Of a stretch of DNA of 64,000 nt, positions 45,681 to 56,690 are shown in pieces. The translations under genes were made by a program, and so were the position numbers. Position 1 is the first letter of the stretch. Each line of letters opens with the position of its first letter. A model generated the notes under the pieces. It was not told the DNA's origin, searched no databases, and was given only the letters and a program-made list of their open reading frames with translations. Source of the stretch: Aspidapion aeneum (taxonomy: Eukaryota > Arthropoda > Insecta > Coleoptera > Brentidae); NCBI GenBank assembly GCA_963576565.1, contig OY755044.1:42908735-42972734 (forward strand), read 5' to 3'.

Positions 45681-46529
45681 CAATAAACTACAGATTTAAA
45701 GCCAAACATTACAAGTCTGAGAAAGAGATGACTTACAGTTACTAGGAAGATTTAAAGGGATTTAAAGAGACCAAAACTCACAGAAGTAGTATTACAAAAG
45801 GCAGGAATAGACGAATAAGACTGTGAGTTGAGGCACAGAAAAATTAGCGTAAGCTATAGTGTTTTTTGGCTGATTGTTCTATACTTTTTTCCTGTGCAAA
45901 GAACATAAATTGAAACAGATGGCGCGTCATGTTTTCATAATCAAGTATAACAATTTAGAAATTACCCGTAATTAGCAAGTATATAAGGCTAAAAATCGCA
46001 TCAAAATGAAATTTAGTTATTATCTAATTTTGTCACCCTCTGCATCTGCTTATCGCCATTACCAAAATTAGGATAATTTAACATACAAATTAGGGCCAGA
46101 TAAGGTTGAATATTCTGAAGAAATTTAAAAAATGTAATTATTAGTGCATGAATAATACGTAATAAGTTTCTATTGACTATCACATGGATTTGACTTTCTA
46201 ATGGTATTTGTTAATTTGTTTGTATTCTAAAACTTGTGTGATTTCTTAATAATTATTTACAGTAAAGTTTAATCAAAAGCCAAAAATACTGGTGTTAATC
46301 TTTTTAAAACAAAATTATACCATAAAAAACAAAACTAAAAAAAACATGTAAATAACTATATTAAGTTTTAAAAGTATAGTAGTATAAAAAAAGGTATAGG
46401 TGATTCGATTAATTTCCACGCAGAGGCTAACACATTCGCTTCTGCTTTAAATTTAATTTTTGTGTAAGCTAATAAAGCAGCTCTGAAAAATTAAGGATTA
46501 CTCTACATTTAAAAAAAATGATTTATAAG
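45681..46529. other. No recognisable feature
   Basis: AT-rich sequence with no supported gene. Confidence 0.45.
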
Positions 46530-46534
46530 AATAT

Positions 46535-47439
46535 AGTTCAGGCCCTACGGGGTCCGATACTGCGTTTAATGATAGAAGCAACACACTTGGTATGGATCGA
46601 CATAGGACTCACCCGAACATTTTACGAAAAAAAACCACCCCCCCAACCCTGGCAGGGGGGTAGTTCCTCCCCTTAAACGTGCTTTTTGATGGTTTTTTGC
46701 TAATAACTCAAAAATGGTCAAGTTTTCTAAAAATATTCTTAAGGTCATTTTACAAGCGGATAACATTTCCCTTTTAAAAATGTACCTTAGGACCCTCTAA
46801 AGGTAGTGGTGTACGTTCCATAGGCCTACGAAAAAAGAAAAAAATATATTTTTTTTATTTTTCTTGTGGCATTTTGTATCCTTAACACATTGTTATTTTC
46901 AAAAAGAATGTTTGTTCAAATACCCTTTGTTTAGAGTTAAATATTTAATAAGTTAGACATAACTTTTTAAAGTAGCCGCCTTTAAATAAAAATAAATGTG
47001 TTTGTAGAAATCCTTAACTCAAACAAAAATGTTGCACATTTTATTTGTAATTCAGTAAATGAAAATAGTGCTTAAGTTAAAAAATACTACAAAACAAATA
47101 TTAAAAAAAAATATTTTAAAAATGTTCTCCTTTTTTCGAACGCTAATGGAACAAGCACCACTGCCGTGAGAGGGGACTAGTGTACATCGTTGATTGAAAT
47201 TGTATCCGCTTGAAAAATGATTTCCAGAAGATTTTTGGAAAAGCTGACTGTTTTCGAGTTATTAGCAAAAAACTATCAAAAAGTACGTTTAAGAGGGGAA
47301 ACCACCCCCCTACCAGGGTTGCGGGGGTGGTTTCCTTTCGTAAAATATTTGGGCGAGTCTTATGTCTATCCATACCAAGTGTGTTGCTCTCTTCTTAAAC
47401 GCAGCATATTGCTTTAATCTCGGATGTAGGGCCTGAACT
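46535..47439. mobile_element. Fold-back element, 905 bp
   Basis: It starts AGTTCAGGCCCTAC and ends with the exact reverse complement. The two arms, each about 280 bp, are complementary with substitutions and include ACCACCCCC-rich and TTGCTAATAACTC-like blocks. AATAT at 46530-46534 and 47440-47444 is a probable 5-bp target duplication. No coding region is present. Confidence 0.85.
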
Positions 47440-47444
47440 AATAT

Positions 47445-48405
47445 AGTAAAAACAATCTCAAAACCGGATTTATTTTAAACAAATCAAATATTCGTGAACC
47501 GTCATTCCAATTTTAATATTTTAAAGACAATCAGCTGTGACGTGACGTGAGTTTCAAAAAGAAATTCAGCCTACGCTGTGACGTCAACACAGTTGAAGAT
47601 CCGTTTTGATAGCCCTGGTAACTAATAGTAGTTAATATTGTCACAAATAAAAATAGATGCAATTTCTGCCCTTGACGAACAGCTAGAGGGAAAAGTAAAT
47701 TTTAGCGTTACCAAACACAGACTAAGTTTTTCTGGACACTATAAAATTCTGGATCTATATTAAACTAGAACATTCAATAATTTATAGTGGATCGCCGTGT
47801 AATTATCTTGCAAGCACCGTCTAAACAGCCACATCAATTAACTAAATGTTCGGATGCGATTGTCAGCTGTTTCGGAGATCCAGCTTGCTTGGATCCAACA
47901 TTCTTGCCGCTCTAATTGATCATTGATCAGATCTGATTCGAATAATACATCGTCTAGGAGGCTGTGGCTTTGACGTTTATTTCGCATCGGAAAACCGTGG
48001 CAGGCAGGGGAGGTGATTTGTGGCGTTTGTTTACAGTTAAAAGATGTTCAATGCTCTGCTTCATTCAAGGTGGGGGCGTGAGGGGGCATTAGGGCAAGTT
48101 CCTCCTCCTCCAAAGATAAATAGAGTAACATGACAAAGTTTGATATAGCCAAATTACAACACTAATATACGGGGTGTATTGGTTTAACTGTAACCGAGTT
48201 GTTTGTGGGTTTTTTATGGGAATTTGGAAAAACCCTTGAACACGTCGATTTTATTTACGAGGGGGAAACTTTTTAAATCTCGTAAAATTTTGATAGTGCG
48301 CACTTCCTTCGAGGATAAACTTTTGCCCTGTAATTTGAATAGAAAAAGTGTAGCGAGTGATACCTGGTTTTAAAGGTCTTAAAAAAACATGTAAAAAATT
48401 TTCTG
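47445..48405. other. No recognisable feature
   Basis: Less AT-rich than its surroundings near 47800-48100 and possibly low-copy DNA, but no exon could be supported. A CCAGGGCTATCAAA motif (inverted at 47606) also occurs near 33427. Confidence 0.4.
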
Positions 48406-48572
48406 CATGAGCGTATACAAGGGGGGGGGGCTTGGGGGTGAAAGGCCCCCCCCAAGAATCTTAAAAGAGATTATGTTAAAACTATTTATTTTCCTACTTT
48501 TTAATATGTTAATAAATAAAAATGGAAAAAATTTCCAAGCCCCTCCAAGGCGATTTTTTGTATAAGCCACTG
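48406..48572. mobile_element. Degraded hAT-like MITE
   Basis: Ends CATGAGCGTATACAA and TTGTATAAGCCACTG form an imperfect inverted repeat related to the element at 1446-1628, and the inside has the same G-run/C-run layout. No clean 8-bp duplication is seen. Confidence 0.6.
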
Positions 48573-48575
48573 GTG

Positions 48576-48579
<4 letters not shown>

Positions 48580-48636
<57 letters not shown>
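48580..48636. repeat. AT dinucleotide microsatellite
   Basis: An uninterrupted TA run of about 57 bp next to the MITE end. Confidence 0.95.
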
Positions 48637-48641
<5 letters not shown>

Positions 48642-48649
48642 TATATATA

Positions 48650-49049
48650 TACTTTTATAAACTAATATGTAGCTTTATACTTTGCTATAACGTTTATTAC
48701 CTTTACCGTTAAGGTGCTGGCAGCTAAAATTTTACAAAAATAGTTAGAAAATGCATATTATTATAAAACTGTAAAATCGACAATGTCCATTTACCATTTA
48801 TGCAAAACCCCCCCAAAAACAAGTGGCTTACCACCTTGCTATAAATATTAATGTTTGAGAACACTAAACTCTCCAGTCTCTCAGAAATAATAATGTTAAA
48901 GCAAAAAAAATCCTTTCCGTCCCACCAAACTATCGAAAAGCAGTAAAAATAGGTAGGCGGGTCACCCCCGAAAATGGGGGGTGATGGGGAAAAACGGTGT
49001 TCATATTTGGATTCAGGAGGTCATTTTACATAAGAATCGCTAAGAATGG
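48650..49049. other. No recognisable feature
   Basis: AT-rich sequence with short homopolymer C runs near 48809 and 48965. Confidence 0.45.
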
Positions 49050-49190
49050 TGTCAGGGCCGATTTTCATGCCGACCAGTGTAATTTATGTGCTTTCAAAAA
49101 ACTTCGTAGGAGCTTCGGTTCCTGAGATATTTACAAAAACTGTTTTAATGCTAGCATGGAGTTCACTTGGAGTGGGGCTAGGAAGGTATC
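49050..49190 (-). repeat. Dispersed repeat D, partial copy 4
   Basis: Same orientation as copy 2 (21114-21530). It shares GAGATATTTACAAAAACTG and TTCACTTGGAGTG-like ends. Confidence 0.65.
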
Positions 49191-50578
49191 ATGACAAATA
49201 TTTTAAAAACTAAATGATGGATTTTTGAAAATTTCCACTTGAGAATCAAATTGGAAGATAACCAAAAAGTGTTTACCTCAAAAACACCTCTGATACCTTT
49301 ACGTTGAAAAACCCTGTCTATTTGTTTGTATCAATTGGACAAAAATATATCAGTTTACACTTGAAAACGGTTAGAGATACTTACTAACCGAAACGTCGTG
49401 TTTAAAATACATAAAGACAATGGAAGTCCGAAATTTTGTTTCTAATTGGACAATACTTGTTTCACTTTCTAAAGCAAAAAAATTGCATAGCATTAGGTAC
49501 TATTTTTTTTTTAATTTTACGAATTGGTTTTTAAGACTTATTTTCCGAATAATTTATTTTTAACATTTTTTTTTTATTTTATGTGCTTCGGCTGTTTATA
49601 TATGCTTTTGTGTCTGTTTGTTAAAAGTGCATTTACTTTATATGTTTTGCATCAGTCAGTGCAATTTTAGATATTCATCAATTTCTTTGTCTAGATAGTC
49701 TAGACAGATATTTTCTCGGATATTTCGAAACTTTTAATATGAAATTTTTGGCAAAATCTTTTCTCCATTAAAACCGACGTTTTCGAATTGCTGCTGCCGT
49801 CTCATGGAAAACGAAAAAGTCGTAAATAGAAGTCGGTGGGTATTATCCCTGCATTATCTTTGATTGTTTTCCAAAGAAAGTTGCAGAATTATCTAAACAT
49901 ACAGAACAAGCCTATTTATTAAAATAAGTTGAAATCATTGCTAAAAAGGAATTTATAAAACTCAATGTAGTGTGGTCGTACATAATATCGACATTACAAC
50001 CAAAGTTCTAAATTTTATAAATTATATAAAATGATTTTAAGGCAGTTTAACAAATTAAAAATTATTATTTCGGTACAGTAGAATGCAGAATTTATTTTTC
50101 ATGTTTATATATGCTTTTAAAATGTTTTTAATCGTTTTTTTGATAAACATAATAATAAATGAAATATACAAATGGCCCTAATATCGATACCCTTAAAAAT
50201 AAAGGAATTCCAAAATCGACCCAACATTGATGAAACTGCCGACTTAAAAAAAAATTATTCTACAAATAAATAGTTGTCTATGTATAAAAAAATCAGTTTT
50301 TTAAAGTTTTATTTAGAAACGAATGAAACAAGATAGGTACAAACAATACCAAATAAAATATTTCGACTGGTTGATTCATCTGTTCTTCCGAATAATGTAG
50401 CCTTTGTGCCGTGGTTCCTAAAAAATAAGGTTGTACTTATTATCGCCACATACTGTGCAGGTTAAATAGACATAAAAATTTGATCTCGTATGTGCGGAAG
50501 TCTATCAAGTAAAAGGCACTATCGGTTATAACATAACTGTTTGGATAAGAAAGGAATTTTTTATTCGATAAAATTTTT

Positions 50579-50638
<60 letters not shown>

Positions 50639-51529
50639 TGTTGTAACAGATTTTTTTGCCGCAATACCTCAAATTATAATGTCGACACAAAAATGAACAA
50701 AATATGAATACACAGCAAACATTTTACCGACAATTGCTTATGATGCAGTTTGCTGCGTTTTCTATAATAGTAGTGATAAATAAACGTATTTTACCAAATT
50801 TATGTTATTTAACTGGAGAAAACCAATCCCTTATTTTTTTAGAAAAACCGTAAAACTGTCGATATTATGGATAATGTCGACATTATGTGCAACTCCCCTA
50901 TACAATAAAATTGTCATATCAAGATTTTAATGATTATTTTTAATAAATTAGGTGTCAGGAGTTAGATCAAAACACATTTTTAGCAGGAAAAGAATTTAAA
51001 AGAAAACGTTGAAATGGTAGAAATTTACAAAAAGGTACCTGACTCAAATTAGGCCATGCACTTAAATGGACAGTGACCTATGTGTCTTAGAAAGGTTGAA
51101 GGACTTGTAGTAAGATATTTTATAAGTACAAAGTCTTAAGAATAAAGCCAGGTAAGCAATAAATGATGGCCATATTACACTCACTAGTGTTTTTTGAGAG
51201 TTACCATGTATTTAATAATAACGGTTTAATAATGTTCGAAAAATAGTGTTTTATTAAAATAAATATGTATTTGTCTTTTTTTGGATATGTCCATCATGAT
51301 CCAATGTATTGTAAGTTTTATTTTTAGGTGTAGTTTATATGAATTAAGGAAAAGTATATATAAAATAAAAATATGCCTATATAGGACAAAACTAAAAGAT
51401 AATATTTTAGTATTTACAGTTATTTGGTTCGATGGTTTTCAAAATTCTTAACATGGGACAGATACCTTAATATATTTTTTCTTTTTGCAGAATAAATCTT
51501 TTTTTTAAATATAAAATGTCACAAAAATC
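49191..51529. other. No gene; AT microsatellite at 50585-50633
   Basis: Long AT-rich interval. The only clear feature is a TA run of about 50 bp. The segment 49360-49440 shares a block (AGTCCGAAATTTTGTTTCT) with 59310-59330. Confidence 0.5.
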
Positions 51530-51532
51530 AGT

Positions 51533-51752
51533 TATTCTATATTTGCTTTAATTCTGTATCAACAATGAAATGCGTTCTGTTATCTTGGTCAAAAATAATT
51601 CTTCGAAGCAATTTTCTCCATTGGACGTTTATTATCCATGTTTTCCATCAAGGATTTCGTCCTCGTATAAGACTGGAATCAGCGGAAAATTGGTTTCGTT
51701 TTTTATGTTTATTTCATTTGGAATGATTGTTATTTTATTGCGAAATCGGTGA
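51533..51752 (+). repeat. Duplicated block H, copy 1
   Basis: About 220 bp, nearly identical to 56462-56690. A 60-codon frame is open in both (MRSVILVKNNSSKQFS start), but the few differences include amino-acid changes and I see no family motif. It may be part of a larger repeat rather than a gene. Confidence 0.7.
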
Positions 51753-51755
51753 ACA

Positions 51756-52672
51756 TTTTCCCAGACGTATTGCGTTCATTACATTTAATTTGTTACATTA
51801 TTGTAATTACTGCCCATGATAAACCTCCTTATTAAAAAATAATTAATAAATTAAAATGTTGTTGTTTTAAAATTTTGTTCCATAGTTTTATTATACTTCC
51901 TATTAGTCCTCCAAAGCTCAGCTCTCTAGCGTTTCTGGAAGTGGGCAATGCTACCTTTACATAACATTACATTTATAGGGGAGGGACGTTTATTAAAATT
52001 TTGGCGTTTTTTTTCTATAGTTTTATCATAGTTCCTGTAGGCCTTCCAAAGCTAAATAACTTTACATTTCGGTATATGGAAGGGGAATAATTTTAATATT
52101 TAAGGTTTTTTGATTTTTTCCAAGGGTTATGACTAAACCCTTTCTATTTCTATCAGTCTGCCAAATTTCATCTTTGTAGCATGTCTGGAAGTATAATAGA
52201 ATTTTGATGATCTATACATGTGTGAGTGAGTGGCAATTTCGACGTTTGAAATTTTCATAACCACTTTACTACTTTATGGAAGTCCATGAAACTTGGAGCG
52301 GTTGTTAACTCTATTAAAATCTACGGCTTGCCATAGTTTGAGTTTTCCAGCTCATTCCGAAGTAGAGTTTTAGAAAGGTCAAATATTTGCTGAAATGTTT
52401 CAAGAAAAGATGGTACAGCAGTTTACGTGAACTTCGCGTAGCACTGCTATGCCGTGCCCCCAGATTTATCATCTTACAATAATTTAACATTTAACCACCT
52501 CTGGATTTCATCACGACTTCGCCGGTCAGGCGCAGGCGGCCCGCTCGATTGCGCATGTGAAGCGCTGCTACACCTACTTTTATTCCAGTAATTATTAATA
52601 ATTGTAAATATATTAGTTATTTTTTGTACTAAATGCAAAACAGTCATCGCAGGTACTTAGAGGCAGAACATT
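51756..52672. other. No gene of its own
   Basis: Contains a candidate polyadenylation signal for the gene to the right (52579-52584, minus strand). Otherwise AT-rich, with repeated 'CC-AAGCT-A' blocks near 51912 and 52045. Confidence 0.4.
52579..52584 (-). terminator. Candidate polyadenylation signal of the MBF2 gene
   Basis: AATAAA on the minus strand, about 550 bp beyond the stop codon. It is the first canonical one I saw. If used, the 3' UTR would contain the whole MITE at 52673-53122. Confidence 0.3.
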
Positions 52673-53122
52673 ATAGCCCAGTCATATTAGGTGAAAAAAC
52701 CCTGAAACTTGGAAAAAAATAGGTGCAAGCTGGATTTTTGTATAATCAAAGGTCCTAAAAATAAGTAGTTTGCAATTTTGTCGAAAACTAATAACATTTT
52801 TTTAAAAAGTAAAGGGAGAAAAAATACACAAAATCATTCGGTCTATAATGTAAAATTAAGAAAAAAACCTAACCCCAACTTTAAAAAATATATTTAAAAA
52901 AAATGTTTTTTTTTGCACTTTAGTTAACTTGTTAAAAAATTTTAATACTTTGTAACATTAAGCTTGATCCCCACTAATAAATAAAACACCATGAACTTAA
53001 ATTTAGTTTATGTTTCCTTAAAGTTAAACAATTTTAAGTAAGGCTTAGGCCAATGGTCGATAATAGCCCATTCAGCTTGCACCTATATTTTTCCAGGTGA
53101 ATTCCTAATATGACTGGGCTAT
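52673..53122. mobile_element. 450-bp MITE, family G, just after the MBF2 stop
   Basis: The ends ATAGCCCAGTCATATTAGG and the reverse complement form a perfect inverted repeat. The next blocks (AAACTTGG, ATAGGTGCAAGCTGG) are also inverted near the right end. The same termini occur at 41087-41126. It lies 11 bp downstream of the MBF2 stop codon on the gene's strand. Confidence 0.88.
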
Positions 53123-53133
53123 TATTTGATTGC

Positions 53134-53313
53134 TTACACCGCATAAATGTTAACCAGAAACTCCATGCCGTATCCTCTATCGGATTCCATATAAATGCTG
53201 GCAAAAGAATATCCAAAACCTCCTGTGGTGAGGTTGGCCTTGCCGGCGTGTGCAGTACCCTTCATGTTTAGAACTGACACACACGTAATACGTTTTTTTC
53301 CGTGCCACTCGAC
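53134..53313 (-). CDS. MBF2-family secreted protein, exon 2
   Basis: This exon encodes the last 59 residues (starting VEWHGKKRITCVSV) and the TAA stop. It has the most conserved part of the MBF2 family: a basic residue-Ile start, a Gly-rich turn (TTGGFGYSF), an ASIYMES strand, and the terminal RGYGMEFLVNIYAV. The family consensus ends with an RG-G-(I/M)-(N/E)-F-(I/L)-V-(E/N)-IY pattern. The acceptor is a T-rich tract followed by AG (53315-53314). It joins exon 1 in phase 0, giving 130 residues in total, which fits the family. The exon has no internal stops, unlike all transposon remnants around it. Confidence 0.85.
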   Translation of the reverse strand, partial: VEWHGKKRITCVSVLNMKGTAHAGKANLTTGGFGYSFASIYMESDRGYGMEFLVNIYAV

Positions 53314-54848
53314 CTAAAAAATATAATATTGTTGTGGAAGATTTTTTTAAACTACCCTAGATCGATTGGTAATAAATCACATAATTTTAAGTCACCACCA
53401 GTATTTACTGAGACCTTAAAACTTAGCATTTTATACCGGGTTCAAGTATCAAGTCTATAGACTTGATACCGACCGGTTTAAGTATATTTTTTTAATACTC
53501 TCAGGTCAAATAACTGCAAACACTCGGTTCACCCTAATGTGCAAGGTGATTTATATTATTAGTTTATGGTGATAGTAAGCATTTTTCTGTGAGTTTCATC
53601 TCATACAAATTCAATTTACCTTGAGAAATAACGAAAAACCACATAAAAAATGTACGAAATGTAATTTTTTGGAAATTTAGTCCCTGCAGTCGTAGAATTC
53701 CCGTTAAAAATAGTCTCAAATGGTAGTACCACCTCTGAGCGGTGGATTAAAGTTCGAAAAACAATAGAAATAATCCATGATTGACAAAAAAACTTAAAAC
53801 AACAACAAAAAAATATTAAAACCTAAATAATACATAAATAACTTAAAACTGTATCTGTAGATGCATTATCGTATTAAATAAGTATCAATATTTAAATACT
53901 GTAAAAAGAACAAGATATATTAGAATCCGTTTTCAATTACACATCCACCAAAACAATCGAACATCGGTTTCATTCATCATTTCATCATTGCTAACTTGTC
54001 TAAAAAATTCACATGTAAAATATAGCGGACAGATGACACTGACTTACACCGTTTTTATTCGACATTTCCTAGTGACGTTAAGAGGTTTAAATACAGCTAC
54101 CATTTTTAAACCAAAATATATATTTTTATTTATTTCTAACGATTGTGAGGAAATAATGTCTTTGTTACAACGAAAAAAAGTTTACCCATATCGCAAGGTA
54201 TTTATGCACAATTTATATAAATATTAAAAACTATTTCATTCACGGCAAAAATAAGTTAAACCTGTAACCAAAATCTAGACTTGTAGACCTAGGATTGTAG
54301 CACTTAGCACTGTAGACCCTTTAGTAAATACTGGTGCTTGTGTTTGTCTCTAATTTGATTAGGAGGGCCTGTGTGACATCATAAATCCAAAATGGCAACC
54401 TTTTTTTATGTTTTTTTTACAAACTTTGGCTTATTACTTTTGCTAAATTAGCTTTACAGAAAAATTGTAATATACGTTTTTGTCTGCATTAGAACATTAA
54501 TTAAAAACTTACAGAGATATAACTTTTTTTTTTAAATAATAAAAAATAATTGAGTACAAATAAAAAATTGAAGAAGGAAGTTTTAGACAACGAAAAATTG
54601 TATAGGTTATGATTTAATCGAAATAGAACAGCAATTTAACTGTTGTTTAAATAAGCTTTATAAAAACAACACATATTCAGGCTAGAAATAGTTACGAATA
54701 GTTGTGTTTTAAAATAAATAAAGAGAATGGAAATCCTAAATTGTATTTCTACTCAATCATTGTTTACAAGTTAAAACAAAAATATATTAATATTTTGTTG
54801 AATTATTTATTTAAATTTTCAATTGCTAAGAGTTTTGTTAAAACTTAC
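53314..54848 (-). other. Intron of the MBF2 gene
   Basis: Starts GTAAGT at 54848 and ends with T-rich tract plus AG at 53314, both on the minus strand. It is about 1.5 kb long, and roughly 0.9 kb of it (53440-54350) is transposon-derived element E. Confidence 0.75.
53440..54350 (-). mobile_element. Dispersed element E, copy 2, inside the intron
   Basis: Inverted relative to 25065-25840. The end nearest exon 2 is a perfect 24-bp palindrome (53446-53469, arm GTATCAAGTCTA). It is longer and better preserved than copy 1 at that hairpin. Confidence 0.7.
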
Positions 54849-55061
54849 GGTTTTGTCTCGTTTGTATAATGGAATAGCCTTCCAGTTTACATGATTCACA
54901 CTAACTAAGGTAAAATTCGTAACATTGTTACAATTGCCATTCCATATGACGTAACGCCCTGGTGCAGCTACGTCATCAGCTGAGTCTAAATCAACCGAAG
55001 CAGCTAGAGTTAAGCCAAATATTACGGTAGCAGTGAGTGTAAAAAAAGTTCCACGCATCAT
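54849..55061 (-). CDS. MBF2-family secreted protein, exon 1
   Basis: The first 71 residues of a small secreted protein. MBF2 was first described in silk moth as a transcriptional co-activator, but most insect members carry signal peptides and are found in saliva, venom or haemolymph, so an extracellular role is likely. The N-terminus MMRGTFFTLTATVIFGLTLA is a clear signal peptide, probably cut near residues 21-22. It is followed by an acidic stretch (DLDSADD) and the mature start GRYVIWNGNCNN. NVT and NFT are possible N-glycosylation sites. Cys44 may pair with the single Cys in exon 2. The exon ends exactly before GTAAGT. Protein length, phase and motifs agree with exon 2. The function in this insect is not known. 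Confidence 0.82.
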
Positions 55062-55109
55062 TTTGAATTTAAAAAATAATAATAATATTTTTAAAAAGAT
55101 GATTTTAAT

Positions 55110-55148
55110 ACTGATATCTTGGACTGGAGTAGAATACTAAAATAAAAA
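55110..55148 (-). promoter_or_regulatory. Possible core promoter of the MBF2 gene
   Basis: An arthropod-type initiator TCAGT (minus strand, 55110-55114) lies about 50 bp before the ATG. An AT-rich TATTTTAG stretch sits about 25-30 bp further upstream. Both motifs are common by chance in such AT-rich DNA. Confidence 0.3.
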
Positions 55149-55832
55149 TTTCTGGGAAACATTGATTGATTGGGAAATTTTATTTAAATATTATTTTTTA
55201 TAAACAAACCTCTTAAATTTTACGAGTAAAAAATGACTAATAGCAAACTGATCAAAAGGGACTAATAATAGACATAACACGAATCTTGATGTAACGTACG
55301 TTTAGTTCAAGTGTGCATGTGCAGTACCTTTGGGACGTACGATACGCATTACTCGTGGTGTATTATTACCTACACCAGCTAGCGTACGTATGTAGAAACG
55401 TACCTATGAAAAGTTTGCAAATTAGCCGAAATTCAACCCAATTTTTTTTTAATGTTTGAAATTTTGGTGTATTGAGCATGGATGGACATGGAGTTTAGCA
55501 GGGGCAGGGGCATGCGGTCAATGCTAGCAAGGGAATATTGTTTCCCTTCAGAAATCAGACATAACAAAAATAAATTGTTAATAGTTCTCACATACAACAT
55601 GAACTAATGATGTTATGAGAGTGTTTACAGAAGACATTTTTCGAAAAGTAGAATCCCTAGTTGAAACTATGCCATACTTGAACTTAATATAACGCAGTTC
55701 TAAGTTACAACGGAGTAAAGTTGCTTTAGATTTTTCGAACTGCCTGGAAGTATTGGTAGAAGCTACCAATTCGGAGATTACTAAATGTGATAGGCATCAC
55801 CCGGCACTTGAAATAAAGCTAAACTGTGATAG
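55149..55832. other. Upstream region of the MBF2 gene
   Basis: No further exon is supported. ACGTAC-type palindromic motifs recur between 55295 and 55402. Confidence 0.4.
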
Positions 55833-56050
55833 ATTGAGACATCGCAGCCTGCATAGATGGAAGTTTTCCGAAAATTTATGTATGGCTTCGGTAGTTCAAT
55901 GCTAAGAATGTTTGCCTAGAGAGCAAGAGATCCCGGGTTCGAGTCCCGGGCCGAAGCAGAAAACTTTTTTCTTATTTTTCTTTCTTTAATTTCATTTGTT
56001 GTTTATAGTTTTAGGTCCTTGCATTGTTTGCAATTTGGTATTTGATAATT
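55833..56050 (+). repeat. Duplicated block J, copy 1, with tRNA-like core
   Basis: Repeated at 56243-56459 with an offset of about 410 bp. The copied block includes 52 bp upstream of the tRNA-like core as well as about 90 bp downstream. Confidence 0.85.
55885..55958 (+). tRNA. tRNA-like sequence, anticodon position AGA, one extra base
   Basis: Acceptor GCTTCGG/CCGAAGC pairs perfectly. The anticodon arm is TTTGC/GCAAG with loop CTAGAGA. The T arm is CCGGG/CCCGG with a consensus box B (GGTTCGAGTCC). One extra G lies between the T arm and the acceptor. A serine anticodon without a long variable arm argues against a working tRNA-Ser. Confidence 0.6.
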
Positions 56051-56242
56051 ATATTGGCAATCGCCCATTTGCGATCAGAAATTTTAACAGACGAAAAGGT
56101 AATCTCATGCTTTCAGACGTTGATTCTTTACGTCTAATTTGAGTTATCATACCTTTGACAGTGGGAAAGAAGAATTAAAGAGATCAGTTGGATGACTTGG
56201 TCGAGTTCATAATAAATGAACCTGAGAATTTCTCGTTCTTGT

Positions 56243-56459
56243 ATTGAGACATCGCAGCCTGCATAGATGGAAGTTTTCCGAAAATTTATGTATGGCTTCG
56301 GTAGTTCAATGCTAAGAATGTTTGCCAAGAGAGCAAGAGATCCCGGGTTCGAGTCCCGGCCGAAGCAGAAAAACTTTTTTCTTATTTTTCATTCTTTAAT
56401 TTCACTTGTTGTTTATAGTTTTAGGTCCCTGCATTGTTTGCCATTTGGTATTTGATTAT
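56243..56459 (+). repeat. Duplicated block J, copy 2
   Basis: Nearly identical to 55833-56050 and directly followed by duplicated block H, so two different repeats adjoin here. Confidence 0.85.
56295..56367 (+). tRNA. tRNA-like sequence, anticodon position AGA, perfect stems
   Basis: Without the extra G of its neighbour, this copy folds with complete acceptor and T stems. The anticodon loop reads CAAGAGA, with A instead of the invariant U at position 33, which points to a pseudogene. Confidence 0.55.
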
Positions 56460-56461
56460 TA

Positions 56462-56690
56462 ATTTCTTATTCTGTATTTGCTTTAATTCTGTGTCAACAA
56501 CGAAATGCGTTCTGTTATCTTGGTCAAAAATAATTCCTCGAAGCAATTTTCTCTATTGGACGTTTATTATCCATGTTTTCCATCAAGGATTTCGTCCTCG
56601 TATGAGACTGGAATCGACGGGAAATTGGTTTCGTTTTTTATGTTTATTTCATTCGGAATGATTGTTATATTATTACGAAATCGGTCAAGT
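56462..56690 (+). repeat. Duplicated block H, copy 2
   Basis: Matches 51533-51752. The shared frame runs on to 73 codons here. Differences from copy 1 include CCATTGG/CTATTGG and GGAATCAGCG/GGAATCGACG. Confidence 0.7.

Noticed and set aside
48398..48580. 8-bp target duplication around the MITE at 48406
   Set aside because: Flanking octamers ATTTTCTG and GTGTCTGT do not match well enough.
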